From positions 9,749,733-9,813,732 of the forward strand of contig NC_090172.1 of the NCBI RefSeq assembly GCF_024679245.1: a stretch of 64,000 bases of DNA. Reading direction: 5' to 3'. The position numbers and the translations under genes are program-made. The DNA is from Pseudorasbora parva (taxonomy: Eukaryota > Chordata > Actinopteri > Cypriniformes > Gobionidae). Positions 36,687 through 50,600 of this stretch are shown here, piece by piece (the first letter of the stretch is position 1; every line of letters begins with the position of its first letter). A model generated the notes under the pieces. The model made no database searches. It was not told the DNA's origin and saw only the letters and a program-made list of their open reading frames with translations.

Positions 36687-39600
36687 TTGTGTGAGTGTGT
36701 GTGGGTGCTCATGACTCTTTAGCTCCAACCATGGCATGCCTCCAGGAACTCGACTGTTTTCGGAAAGAATCGGTACAGCGCATGTCTTTTATAAATCTGA
36801 TTAAACTAAAGAGTCTTCAGAAACATGAAAGATGCAATACTACTCTATAGGTACTCAAGATCAACATGAGATTGAAGCTGTGTGTGTTATGTCCCCTTTA
36901 AGAGAAAGTAAAATCCTACACTAAATATTTTTGAGAGTACACCAGGTTACACCAACAAAATATTATACAAGTTCAGATGAGGTTGTATTAAAAATCACAC
37001 TATATGTGGTATAAATGTAAAGGAAATAGTACGACTTTAAACACTCACCTCCCTGTGGAAAGAACTGAGAGTAAATTTCCTTAAATGTGTCTTCATTGAC
37101 CACACCACTGGGGCATTCCTGCAAACACAGATACAGGCAATCTTATTGAGATGACATTGTGAAGTGATTTTAGCAAGAGAAGCATTATGCATATACATAT
37201 CCAAATAAGAAATTACACCATTCCCTGAGCAATAAACACCTTATCCATTGTCCATTCAAGCCACTGTGATGCATTCAAATAAATGTGCATCATAAATGAA
37301 AATGAGAAGCATCAGACGAACACATTGAAGGGCATTTGCTGCACTGAACATATCGTATTATGACTCTCCATTTTGAATAAATGAGCTCAGAGAGATAGCA
37401 AATACTTGTCAGACGTGACTTTTTTCACACCTCCTATATGATTTGTCTCATTCAACACCACTATGTTGGATCACTAATGAGTTGTGAGAATTGTGCATGC
37501 TTAAAAAGACTGACCCTCCCAAGAAGCCCAACCAATAGTTTAAGCTGCCATGCTAGTCTGATGAAACGGTCTCACATGTTTTAGTTAAGAAACACATCTA
37601 TGAGTGGCTCTTCTGAAATGATCCTTTCAAGCCTGAGAATGCACTGAACGCGCATTCCGAGAGGATGGCTGGCGCCTCAGAACATCAGCAGTTTCTTTGC
37701 TATTCTTGTTAAGGGAATTGTGATGGCTGTTATCCAAGATGTTTTTGGAAGCCAAAAAAGTATTTTATTATTTTCGAGATTGCAGCAGATATAACAGATG
37801 TACATTAGCGTTGTTATTCAAATGTCTTAAACGAGTGATAGTAGCCAGTTAAAGCGACTGAACTTTATAAGACCTGCATTTAGAAAACCTTCATTAGCCT
37901 TACAGCATTACTCATGTGCTTCCGTTGATATGATAAACCAGCTAAAACAAAGTGAAATCAATTTCTTGACAATGCATCTCCCTTGACGTCAGACATAAAA
38001 GTAATAAAAAGAATGAATGTCTTTTTCTTGAGGAAGATGCCACCCCTTTCTTTTCGAAGTGTTAGATGCATTGTTTTAATTTACATGTTTATACCAAAAG
38101 AACTGAGAACTCTAATGTTCTTTTAACTAGTTTATACAAAACACAATACTGGATTCTGACATCTATATAACATTAAGCTTAATAAGGAGAAACAGATTAG
38201 TAAAGTAGCAAACAAAATGTAGCCACAAAGCAGCTTTAATATTCAATTTGAAGTCGTGTGTTCATTCTGCCTGTTGCAATTTAAAGTGAGTAATAGAGGT
38301 GTCAATCTGTGCATTTAAATGATGCAGAAAACACTCCATACCCATAGTACAAAACAAAGTAAAATCTTATGTTTGTGTCCGATTGTGCTTATTTTGAGCA
38401 TCATCAGCTGTTTTAACTGCATAGGCTTTTATGCCTGTAGTATTTTTCCCTTTAAAAACATATTTAGTTGTTCCATAGATTCCACAATTAAAGCATTCTG
38501 TGAATACTGCACTCCTGCAGTGATAAACACATGATTCTGTACATAATAACACATGATCAATCCAAAGGCACTTTCCAAATTTAAAATGGCTGGAACTGTG
38601 TCATTTGGACCCTAGGTATTAGATTAGATTATAGTTTTTCAAGATGATTGCTGTGGTAAACAAATGGTTTGGCAATTGCAGCAATTATGAAATGCGCTTT
38701 TAAAGTAAAACTATTTCAAGCAATGTAATTGCAGGAAATTGCTTAGATGTCCTTTATTCACATGCTAAAGACAGATTTCAGTTATTTTGTTAGATCATAA
38801 GTGACTAAATAATCTAAATCATCCACTTCATTTGAGTTGATATATTTATAGAGATTGCAGTCAATAAAGAACAGATTTATCAGCTGAAGAGTTTAGAGCA
38901 TGACCAGAAAAATGTATATTCACTAGTACAAAACTTATCTGTCTCTTTTAGGATCTTATTAACTCTTTCCCCGCCAAACACAGAATTTTCCATTATTTGT
39001 GAGAAAACACTACCCCGCCAAACAAGGAATTTGCTATTGCGCATCTTCTGAATGAGTTCACAATCACCTGATCAAAACAGAGACGAAGACACAGAAACGA
39101 GCGATCACACATGTAAAGAGATGCAGAGGTAAAATGATGTGATCGACCCAGGACAAGCCGTAGGACTGTGCAAGCATTGGGGGTGTTGATGGACTTGATC
39201 TACTCCATCTGTGTTTGATCATCACTCTGAATCTGATCTGGATAGTCTTTCACAAAAATGTGATTTTCTGAGCTTTTTGCTCAAACCGTTGCTTTTTTTA
39301 TGAAACTTTCCCATTTTCAAATGTTGATAAAAAAAAAGAATGCATGAAGCTTGAATAAAACGTTTTTGTTGTTGTTTAAAAGCAGAGGGTCTGTTATTTC
39401 TTTTCATATATACTCACTTAAATGATTATTAGGAACACCTGTTCAATTTCTCATTAATACAATTATCTAATCAACCAATCAAATGGCAGTTGCTTCAATG
39501 CATTTAGGGGTGTGGTCCTGGTCAAGACAATCTCCTGAACTCCAAACTGAATGTCAGAATGGGAAAGAAAGGTGATTTAAGCAATTCTAAGCGTGGCATG

Positions 39601-42600
39601 GTTGTTGGTGCCAGACGGGCCGGTCTGAGTATTTCAAAATCTGCGCAGTTACTGGGATTTTCACGCACAACCATTTCTAGGGTTTACAAAGAATGGTGTG
39701 AAAAGGGAAAAACATCCAGTATGCGGCAGTCCTGTGGGCGAAAATGCCTTGTTGATGCTAGAGGTCAGAGGAGAATGGGCCGACTGATTCAAGCTGATAG
39801 AAGAGCAACTTTGACTGAAATAACCACTCGTTACAACCGAGGTATGCAGCAAAGCATTTGTGAAGCCACAACACGCACAACCTTGAGACGGATGGGCTAC
39901 AACAGCAGAATACCCTACTGGGTACCACTCATCTCCACTACAAATAGGAACAAAAGGCTACAATTTGCACAAGCTCACCAAAATTGGACAGTTGAAGACT
40001 GGAAAAATGTTGCCGGGTCTGATCAGTCTCGATTTCTGTTGAGACATTCAGATGGTAGAGTCAGAATTTGGCGTAAAGAGAATGAGAACATGGATCCATC
40101 ATGCCTTGTTACCACTGTGCAGGCTGTTGATGGTGGTGGTGTAATGGTGTGGGGGATGTTTTCTTGGCACAATTTAGGCCAATTGGGCATCGTTTAAATG
40201 CCACGGCCTTTGGTTTCTTGACCATGACAATGAGTTCACTGTACTAAAATGGCCCCCACAGTCACCAGATCTCCACCCAATAGAGCATCTTTGGGATGTG
40301 GTGGAACAGGAGCTTCGTGCCCTGGATGTGCATCCCACAAATCTCCATCAACTGCAAGATGCTATCCTTTCAATATGGGCCAACATTTCTAAAGAATGCT
40401 TTCAGCATCTTGTTGAATCAATGCCACGTAGAATTAAGGAAGTTCTGAAGGCGAAAGGGGGTCAAACACAGTATTAGTATGGTGCTCCTAATAATCCTTT
40501 TAGAGTGTATTGCATGCTCATATATAGTTATGCAACAACATTTTCTTTTTCAAATATTCTGGGGCCAATACATTTTTGTGAAAATTAACAAAAATGCTGG
40601 CTGGCAACATAAAAGAATAAAATAAAATAAAAAAACTGGTGGGGAAAAAGTAAAATTTTCAATTTTTCAATTAAATCAATGCTTTCCCCGCCAGCATTTG
40701 TTAAAAAGGTTGCATAAAAAAAGCAACATTTTGAGCAAAAAAGCTAAGACAATCACATTTTGCCAATGACCAGATAGGACTCTGAATGATGATCAAAACA
40801 TGGAGTAGATCGGAGATTCTGTGCTCTTTCAGAAGATGTGTCATAGCACCCCCTAGCGTATAACAGTGAAAACAAGGAAACTGGAAAATTCAGTCAATGG
40901 CAGGAAGCGTTATATCCATAAATGATGGATATTTCCTGATGGAGAAAGAGTTCAGATCACATTTTAAAAATGTTCTGATATTTCCAGGTTTATCATATAC
41001 TTATTTGTGATGCATATGTGTGTGGGAACAATACAAGTAAATTATGGTAAACCAATTATTTAAATGGATAGTTCACCCTTAAATGAAGTCATCATTTACT
41101 TACCTTTGTGTTGTTTTAATGCCGTATGCCCATTTTATTTTTTATTTTTAATGGACCACAAATGGAGAATTTGAACAAAAAAATGTCCCACTTATGCTTG
41201 TCTATATAATGTCAGTGAACAGCCACCAGCATCAAGCTTTTTTAAAAAGACAATCCCATGTGACACGTGACATATATTACAAGTTTTCTGGAGGTATATA
41301 ATAGAGTTTAGTGATAAACTAACTGAAACGTAATGTATTATTTAACAAAATTCCTCGCTATGTCACGGTTTACTCTGTCTTGCCCAGAACAAGCACACAA
41401 GCTGTGAGAACTCAAGATGACAAAAAAGCGACATGAAATACTACTTATGTACCTTCTTCCCTGAGGTAAATATAAACTATATTGCCAAAAGTTTTGGGAC
41501 GCTTGCCTTTACATGCACACAAACTTTAATGACATTCAATTCTTAATCCGTAGGGTTTAATATGGAGTTGGACCATCTTTTGTAGCTATAACAGCTTCAA
41601 GTCTTCTGGGAAGGCTTTCTACAAAAGTTTACAAGTGTGTAAGAAATAAGTGCATATGTGAGGTCAGGCCCTGATATTGGATGAGAAGGCCTGGCTCATA
41701 GTCTCCTCTCTATTTATCCCAAAGGTATTCTATTGGGTCAAGGTCAGAACTCTGTGCAGGCCACTCAAGTTCCTCCACACCAAACGGGCTCATCTCTTTA
41801 TGAACCTGCACAGTCATGTTGGAACAGAAAGGGGCCATCCACAAACTGTTCACAAAAAGTTCGGAGCATAAAATTGCCCAAAATGTCAAAATGCTGAAGC
41901 ACTAAGAATCCCTTTTACTGGAACTAAGGGGCCAATCCTAACCGCTGAAAAACAATCCCACACCATAATCCCCCCTCCACCAAACCTTACACGTGGCACA
42001 ATGCTGTCAGGCAAGTACCGTTCTCCTGGCAATTGCCAAACCCAGACTCATCCATCAGATTACCAGACAGAGAAGCGTGATTGATCACTCCAGAGACCAC
42101 ATCTCCACTGCTCTAGAGTCCAGTGGCGGCGTGCTTTACACCACTGCCTCCAATACTTTGCATAGCACTTGGTGATGTAAGGCTTGGATGCAGCTGCTCA
42201 GCCATGGAAACCCATTCCATGAAGCTCTCTACACACCGTTTTTAAGATAATCTGAAGTCCACACGAAGTTTAGAGGTCAGTAGCTATTGACTCTGCAGAA
42301 AGTTGGCGACCTATTCTTTCACAAATCTTTGTAGAAGCGTCTGCATGCCTAGGTGCTTCATTTTACACACCTTTGGCAATGGGAGTGATTGGAACACCTA
42401 TTCAATGATTTGGAGGGATTTCCCAATACTTTTGGCAATATAGAGTATACCTCGCAATATGGTGTTCATCGTAACAAGAAGACATGACGTGGCATATGGT
42501 ATCATTCTGTTATACTTCTTCATCTTTTTTTAAAAAGCTTGATCCTGCTATTCACTGCCTTTAAATGGATGAGCGTGAGTGGGACTTTTTTTAAATTGTC

Positions 42601-45600
42601 CTTTATATAAGAAAGAAGGGCACACAGAATTTGAACAACACCAGGGTGAGTAAATGATGACTTACCTTTCATTTTAGAGTGAATTATTCCTTTAAGGACA
42701 TCCCAATGGAAGAAATATTGTAATGACATATGAAGCTGACAAACTAATTGAAGTTTATAAAGTGGGTTCATGTAACAGTACATGGCAAAAACTCTCAGCA
42801 ATAAAATTACATGTAAATCAAATAATCAGACACCAGCCTCAGGCATCCAGAGCCAGATATGAAACCTCATTATAGTATTCCCTTTGCTGTGTATTGAGCA
42901 ACTAGAGGAGGACTGAGAGGTGGTGTGTGCTGAGCCGGGTAAAACGTGCAGTTTTTGATACAAGCACAGTACAGGAGGGATTTGTTCTTTGATCATTCTT
43001 CATTCTTCAACAAAAGATTTTGTGCAACTGTCTGTTACACTTTCAGAAAACAGTTTGAATCTACTGGCCTGGTTAAAAGGATTCAGTCATGCTTAAATGG
43101 ATTTATCTTTATAATATACAGTATGAAGCCTCTGTGAAAGCTTGACCTCGTGATGAACTTCCACTGTCCCGTTGTGCATTTCATCCGAGTACAGTGATGA
43201 AGCCAATGTAAACTCTGCTGTGTGCTCTTAAAATAAGTGTTTAGAATCTACAAAAATATATTTATCAGGTTTTCTGGAACAAATCTGACTCAGCTGATGC
43301 CTCTTAAGACATTAAGTTCATTCTCATCTTCCCGTGAGACTTACATTTGGGATTTAAAAGGCTATAGAAAAGGCTATCTTTCTGTTACAGAAATGTTAAA
43401 GAGATGCACTGTCTGAATACCAGTATTGAAAAAAAGTGTTCGGTTTTCTTTCTAAAATAAGTACCACAAGGCTGTAACCAATATTAAGTTATATTTAGTT
43501 TTTTTTTTTTTTTTTTGGAGGAGAGTGAATTTATTGTCAAGTAATCAATTTGCAATTTTTTTTAATGCTTTTTTGAATATTAACTTTATTGTAGACCTTT
43601 TACATCAGTTGTGTCGCTTCACCTCCATTCATAAATCCTCCCTCGTGGCCTCATGGGATAGTAAAGTGTCCATCGTATGCACACTTTAGAATTTCGTCGG
43701 AAGAGTTATGTCATCCGGGTACTTTTTTTGCCTACGTCTTTTATGAGTACTGTGAATTCTGACATACTTCTTTTGTCAAATACTGTTTTATCCTAGTAGG
43801 GAAGTATATGATTTCAGATGCAGCCAATGACTGAAGATTGCATATGATGGACCCTTAACTGTCCCAGGACAGGATTTACAGGTCCTTCTCAAATAATTAG
43901 CATATTGTGATAAAGTTCATTATTTTCCCATAATGTAATGATAAAAATTAAACTTTCATATATTTTAGATTCATTGCACACCAACTGAAATATTTCAGAT
44001 ATTTTATTGTTTTAATACTGATGATTTTTGCATACAGCTCATGAAAACCCAAAATTTCTGGAAAAAAATTACCATATCATGAAAAGGTTCTCTAAACGAG
44101 TTATTAACCTAATCATCTGAATCAACTAATTAACTCTAAACACCTGCAAAAGATTCCTGAGGCTTTTAAAAACTCCCAGCCTGGTTCATTACTCAAAACT
44201 TCAATCATGGGTAAGACTGCCGACCCGACCCTGTCCAGAAGGCCATCATTGACACCCTCAAGCGAGAGGGTAAGACACAGAAAGAAATTTCTGAACGAAT
44301 AGGCTGTTCCCAGAGTGCTGTATCAAGGCACCTCAGTGGGAAGTCTGTGGGAAGGAAAAAGTGTGGCAAAAGAAGAGAAGAGGTGACCGGACCCTGAGGA
44401 AGATTGTGGAAAAGGACCGATTCCAGACCTTGGGGGACCTGTGCACTGTAAAAAATTATTTAGAAAAAAAGTTACCTGGTTGCCTTAAAATTTTGAGTTC
44501 ATTGAAATTAAAATTTTGAGTTAATACAATGAACATTTTTTGAGATTCGACAACCTTTATTAAAAGATTTTGTAAGCATATTGGGTAATTATGTGTTTGT
44601 TATTTCTGATGATGCAGTGAAACATGCCAAATTGTGCTATTTTCATGATTTATCACATTTTTTATGTGGTTCAGATACAAAAATATTTTGAGTTTCTATT
44701 TATTAAACTAATTTCCCTTATTGTATCAACTCAAATTTTTTATTTCAATAAACTCAAAATTTTAAGGCAACCAGGTTACTCACTTTTTTAAGTTAAACCA
44801 ACAAAAACCACCGCAAATTTTTAACAGTGTGGAAGCAGTGGACTGAGTCTGGAGTAGAAACATCCAGAGTCACCGTGCACAGGCGTGTGCAGGAAATGGG
44901 CTACAGGTGCCGCATTCCCCAGGTCAAGCTACTTTGGGCTACAGAGAAGCAGCACTGGACTGGAGGAAGACTGGGGAGAAGGACATGCCAAAATGCCTGA
45001 AGTCCAGTGTCAAGTACCCACAGTCAGTGATGGTCTGGGGTGCCATGTCAGCTGCTGGTGTTGGTCCACTGTGTTTTATCAAGGGCAGGGTCAATGCAGC
45101 TAGCTATCAGGAGATTTTGGAGCACTTCATGCTTCCATCTGCTGAAAAGGTTTATGGAGATGAAGATTTTGTTTTTCAGCACAACCTGGCACCTGCTCAC
45201 AGTGCCAAAACCACTGGTAAATGGTTTACTGACCATGGTATTACTGTGCTCAATTAGCCTGCCAACTCTCCTGACCTGAACCCCATAGAGAATCTGTGGG
45301 ATATTGTGAAGAGAAAGTTGAGAGACACAAGACCCAACACTCTGGATGAGCTTAAGGCCGCTATCGAAGCATCCTGGGCCTCCATAACACCTCAGCAGTG
45401 CCACAGGCTGATCGCCTCCATGCCACGCCACATTGAAGCAGTCATTTCTGCAAAAGGATTCCTGACCAAGTATTGAGTGCATAACAGAACATAATTATTT
45501 GAAGGTTGACTTTTTTTGTATTAAAAACACTTTTCTTTTATTGGTCGGATGAAATATGCTAATTGTTTGGTATTTTGGGTTTTCATGAGCTGTATGCCAA

Positions 45601-47648
45601 AATCATCAGTATTAAAACAATAAAAGACCTGAAATATTTCAGTTGGTGTGCAATTAATCTAAAATATATGGAAGTTTAATTTGTATCATTACATTATGGA
45701 AAATAATGAACTTTTATCACAATATGCATGGCAGTGATGTATGGCAGTGATGTAACTAACGCTGTTAGGTCACATGATAATGTCAACACAATGAATGTCC
45801 ATATTTCATTCATACTACACACTCATACTGTACAGAACACATTTTTTTAGCACTCATGAAGTAATTTGGATGCAGCCATTGTCGATTCTGAAATTCCAGT
45901 CTCACTTCCTGTTACGAACCCACATGACAATGTACCAAATTTGCATGATGCCAGCCAGAACATATATGGTCTTCACTGGCTGCCTGAGAACAATGTCTAC
46001 TCTGACCCGCCCTCAAACACTAGTTGTAGCTGATAATGGAAGAATTTGGTTCATGTTGTCGACATTCAATCAACTCCTACAGTCAGAGTCAACTCTGAAA
46101 AGTATTGAACCAAACTCTAAATCTCAAAATGTCAAAATTAAATCTCTAAATAGGGAAGACCAATCACAACAGACTGGGTCAGCTGACCAATCAGAGCAGA
46201 GTTGGCCCACAGAAAGTTTAGAGAGGTTGAATCTTTGAACAAACCGTTTTGTAGAAATTAGGTAAGATTAAATATTTATTTTGAGAACATTTATGTTTTT
46301 ATTTATTTATTTTACCTTTGAAGCATGTTAATCTATTGTAGGAAACTTCCAACACAAAATGAGGAACCTTTAAAAAAGCATAATAGTGGCACTTTAAAGT
46401 CGTATACCATGTAAAATGTTTCTGATTGTGTCCCATTTAGTTCTGAATTAATTTACTGTATGCAAATTATAGCCTATATGGCAAAAAGTCGAGTAGCTTG
46501 TATAATCTAAAACAGTTTACTTACATATTACCTCACACTTTTTCACCATTTAAAACGGAAGAGTCACGTTTGGCTTTGTTAAAATTAAGGCCACATTAAT
46601 TTAATTTAATTCATTAGATTTTAATTTTTAAACTGAACAATTTACTGTGACAGCTAGTTCTCACCATGAATATCACACACGTTCTGTAATGAAAAGAGCA
46701 GATTAATGGCGCAAATTTCCTTTAAAATGTTGAAGATCTTATCCAACGTTCTTGAACAACTTAAGATCCCGCAGTGTGGCGGGATTAGACTGACCTAAAT
46801 TAAACGCAATGCTTACTGTATATTGTCATGATATGCATGTTTTACCCACCATTCTGCATCCAGACATTTATTTATTTATAAATAACTACAAAAATAGTCA
46901 GAAATGTGTCCTCTTCACCACCAATTACCTTGTGCTCTGGTACATGAAAGAAGCCCTACAGTAAGTTGACTTCACTTCTTTGACATAAAAAGGCTGTGTC
47001 TGAGAAAGTTCTATGTTGTTACAGTGAGCTCTGGTTAATTAAAAGGGATTGTTTTGTGTTGCTGTCATCCACTGTCTCTTGTGCACGCAGCGTGAGAGAG
47101 ACCCCATGTAATTACCTTTTAAGAGACACGCCGCTCTCATCAGAAACCATCACTGCCACAGTCTTCTCAACATTATCAAAACTCCAGGAGCTATGCAAGG
47201 TTCATTAACACTGTTAAGATACACAGAGAGTAATTAAAAGCTTTTTTTTCGGCTTACTGAACCGTGATCATTCACTGACTGCACGCAGAGGATCAGAGAC
47301 AGGTTATCCGGCATACTTTGGTTTCAGTTTACCACTAATTCATGGGAGTCACAGGAAATAACACACATGAATAACACACAGGAACAACACACAGGAACAA
47401 CACACAGGGACAACACACAGGGACAACACACAGGGACAACACACAGGAACAACACACAGGGACAACACACAGGAACAACACACAGGAACAACACACAGGG
47501 ACAACACACAGGGACAACACACAGGGACAACACACAGGAACAACACACAGGGACAACACACAGAAAAAGTCTGAATGTAGGCGAGGCGATTCTGAAATAT
47601 CTTCCTATATCTTGGATGCTCTGGTAAGCAGATAAACATCACATTTTA

Positions 47649-47682
<34 letters not shown>

Positions 47683-50600
47683 ACTCAAACCCTTACGCTT
47701 CCTCGTTTTAATCTGTTTTCAAAAAATACATGAAAAAAAACATGAACCCAATTCTCTTTGACTAACACTGACATACCTTTAAATGGGCCAACAGAAAAAG
47801 ATGTTAACAGATGAACAGAAAATGATTAAAGACTGTTATCATTGACACAAGTGCCAGTTATTCATTCCCTTTGAATATCCTCTGTAATCAGGATGATAGT
47901 GAAGCGTGAAGCGTGGACCAACAAAGCATTGTATCAACACAAGAATCACAAGCTGTAGTGAGCCAGGCCTTTCTCACACGACACACTCTTGATGAGGAGT
48001 TGCAGACTTGTTGCGTGTGCGTGTCTGTGAATTTCACGAGACAATTCAATGTAGGGTGGACAGTTCAATATTTTACGTTTCAGAAGGGGGCTCACGTGCC
48101 CCTGATGTGCTCTTTTGCTCAGCCCTACAATTAAATCATCAAAGTATGGAGTCAGAGGAGGAACGTGAGGGGTTAGGGCGGCATTTGGGACAGGACCCTT
48201 GACAATGATTTACTAATTAAATCTATTTTGATGGAGTTTAGCACTTCACAGTCAAAAAATCAAACAAGTAGAAATGTGAAGGGGAAATGGTAGGTATATT
48301 AAAAGGGGAATTGGGGAAATAAAAAAGCAAAAAGATTTAACTTAAAATAAAGGACACAACATGTGGAAATGAATAAGACAGTAGTGATGGGAGCAACAAA
48401 GCTTTTTTTTAACTTTTGAATTGGTTTTGCATAATGATTCACTGTTTTTAAGTGCTCAAAACGCCACACACTGGTGACGCCTGCTGGTCAGCAAAACTCA
48501 CATAAAGACACCTTTTATAAAATAACTGCAAATGTTTTGTTTAAAGTGTAATCTGTTAAAAAATGATAATCTAATGTGTTCTAATGAGTGCTTCCCAGTG
48601 GTGGCCCTTTAAAAGTAGCCCTTTTAAAAGTACTCAAGAGTAGTGAGTATTATGCTATGAATGTTATTCCACCTTATACCCTGCAAATAAAAAAATGTAG
48701 CTTACTCTTTTATGGATTTAATTTCACTTTTTCACTGCTTTAATTTCAATGGCTGTTTTCTCGGTAAAAAGAACACACTTAAGAAACCAGAATCGAGTAA
48801 ACAATTTTAAATTGCAATGTGAGCACACATTACATTAAAATATGCACTTCAATAAGCTGACAGAAAGCAGGTTAATGCGTTTACATGTTTAACGAAATCG
48901 ACATAAGGGACACAAATCTAGCAGTGCCGATCGGTTAAGCTGGGCATACACTGTGCGATTTCTATGCGTTTTCAGCAAGGTTACCTACTCACACTGTACG
49001 AGTAGATCGCATGCGATGTAAAGCCAAAGCTCACGATTGATGTGCTCTCACTGTGCGGTCCGACCGTCGAGCGCATCTTGACTGCTCACACTGTACGGGT
49101 GAAAAATGCGCAATAAAACCCCCGTGGCGACGATATACCATGGTGAATTTTAGAGATGTAAATGCATCAGCTATTGATATCAAGAGGATTTAGAATTTAT
49201 GTATAAAATTATTATTATTAAAAACATTTAGCCCGATTAAACACGGAATTATAGGTCTATAATTATATGATTATAATGTCAGAACACTGTAATAATAATG
49301 TCTGTCTCAATGAAAAGTAAGAGCAGATTTATCTAAAAACAACTTGTTTAACACAAAATGGGCCTACTTCTCTTCTATTTTTTTCTCACAATATGGACCA
49401 AAATAGAAATATTAAGAAAATAAATAAGAAAGAAAAGGCAATAGGCTACGTTATCAGTATGTTGAATTACATTTATCTCTCGTTGTCTGAGAATATGTGC
49501 CGAAAGCTTGTCAGATTTTGCTTTCACTTTCTGTAGTGAATAATTCACTGGGTTTGAGACTGCGTTTAAACTGCGCATTGCGTGATATCCGCTGACTCAC
49601 GTTCATGAAGAAAAAGAAAACATTGCAACATGACATTGTGTCAAGATGCACAACGGTTCCCACTTTCCGTCATAATAAGATTAAGTAGGCCTAGGCTAAA
49701 TATTAATTAATATTAAAAAAATAAAAAATAAAATGTGAAAGTAAAACAAGTAGGCTAAATTAATGATCAACTAGCTAAATGAATAAGATGCACTGGATAT
49801 ATACAACACAAACTGGAGTCACAACAGTTTACTTAATTTCTGTTATTTGATAGCTGCCTACATAATTAAAGATCTCCCTCTTTTCGTTTTCTTCCTTAAT
49901 GCTTTTAAAAATTAAATGGTTGAACTTCTGCTTTCGTGCAGGCGCAGTGAGGGGAAATAGGGCAATCAGTTCGTGGCTTTGCTTCAACTGTGCGATAACC
50001 TCACGAGGGGTGAGCAGAATTTCTGACACGCCAGAAATTCATCCGACCATCCGATTCCCGATCGTGAGAGGTTTGTCGCCCCTCGTTTCCCCCTGTACAC
50101 TGCACGAACACCTCGCGACAAATGACGCACGATAAACCTGAAAATCGGCCCGACCCAAAAAAGAGTCGCACGAGTCAGAATTCGGCTCGAAATCGGACGA
50201 AAATCGCACAGTGTATGCCCGGCTTTAATGCCTAATGCACTGAAGCCTGGCTTCAATCAAGCTAAATGAAGTGTTTCCAGCAGATGGCGCGAGCTTGTGC
50301 AGCGCTAACAGAATACGGACCATTTGTGCGTGTATTAGAAAATGTAATATTCTGCTGTCAATTTTTTGTCATTATTTAAAGGTTCTGTTCTTCGCGATCC
50401 CATCTTTCAAACTTTAGTTAGTGTGGTAATGTTGCTGTTAGAGCATAAATAATACCTGTAAAATTATAAAGCTCAAAGTTCAATGCCAAGCGAGATATTT
50501 TATTTAACAGAAGTTCCCTTTCAAAGCCTACAGCGAACGGCCGGTTTGGACTACACCCCTGCACTTCCTGCTGTAATGATGTCAGTGTTGCCAACTATTT

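Larger units (their letters stand above)
38959..40954. mobile_element. Palindromic MITE ('ttaactctttccccgcc' family), split by a Tc1 element
   Basis: The left end is 'ttaactctttccccgccaaa' and the right end 'ctgatggagaaagagtt'. Inside, 'cacaaaaatgtgattttctg' ... 'tttttgctcaaaccgttgct' on the left pairs with 'gcaacattttgagcaaaaaa' ... 'caatcacattttgcc' on the right. The Tc1 at 39413-40508 is inserted between the arms. Confidence 0.65.
43879..45728 (+). mobile_element. Decayed Tc1-type element with a MITE inside it
   Basis: The left TIR is 'caggtccttctcaaataatt' ... 'tattgtgataaagttcatta'. The right side has 'aatgaacttttatcacaata', but the outermost bases are lost. The body holds a transposase pseudogene, interrupted by a MITE at 44444-44829. 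Confidence 0.8.
43597..45925. repeat. Dispersed repeat split by a Tc1 element
   Basis: 43597-43860 ('cttcacctccattcataaat', 'tggcctcatgggatag', 'aaagtgtccatcgtatgcac', 'gatttcagatgcagccaatg') resembles 56590-56770 ('cttcactgccattcacaaat', 'tggcctcatggtat', 'acagtgtccatttgatgcaa', 'catattcagatacagccact'). Related text continues after the Tc1 (for example 'gaagtaatttggatgcagcc' near 45880). Limits are approximate. Confidence 0.5.

Noticed and set aside
36537..36737. His-Thr repeat frame
   Set aside because: Translation of the (GT)n microsatellite.
45795..46238. 147-codon frame as a gene
   Set aside because: No domain, splice context or conserved composition; it overlaps repeat-like sequence.
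47324..47642. Cys-Val-rich frames suggesting a keratin-associated or metallothionein-like protein
   Set aside because: They are the antisense reading of the 13-bp minisatellite.
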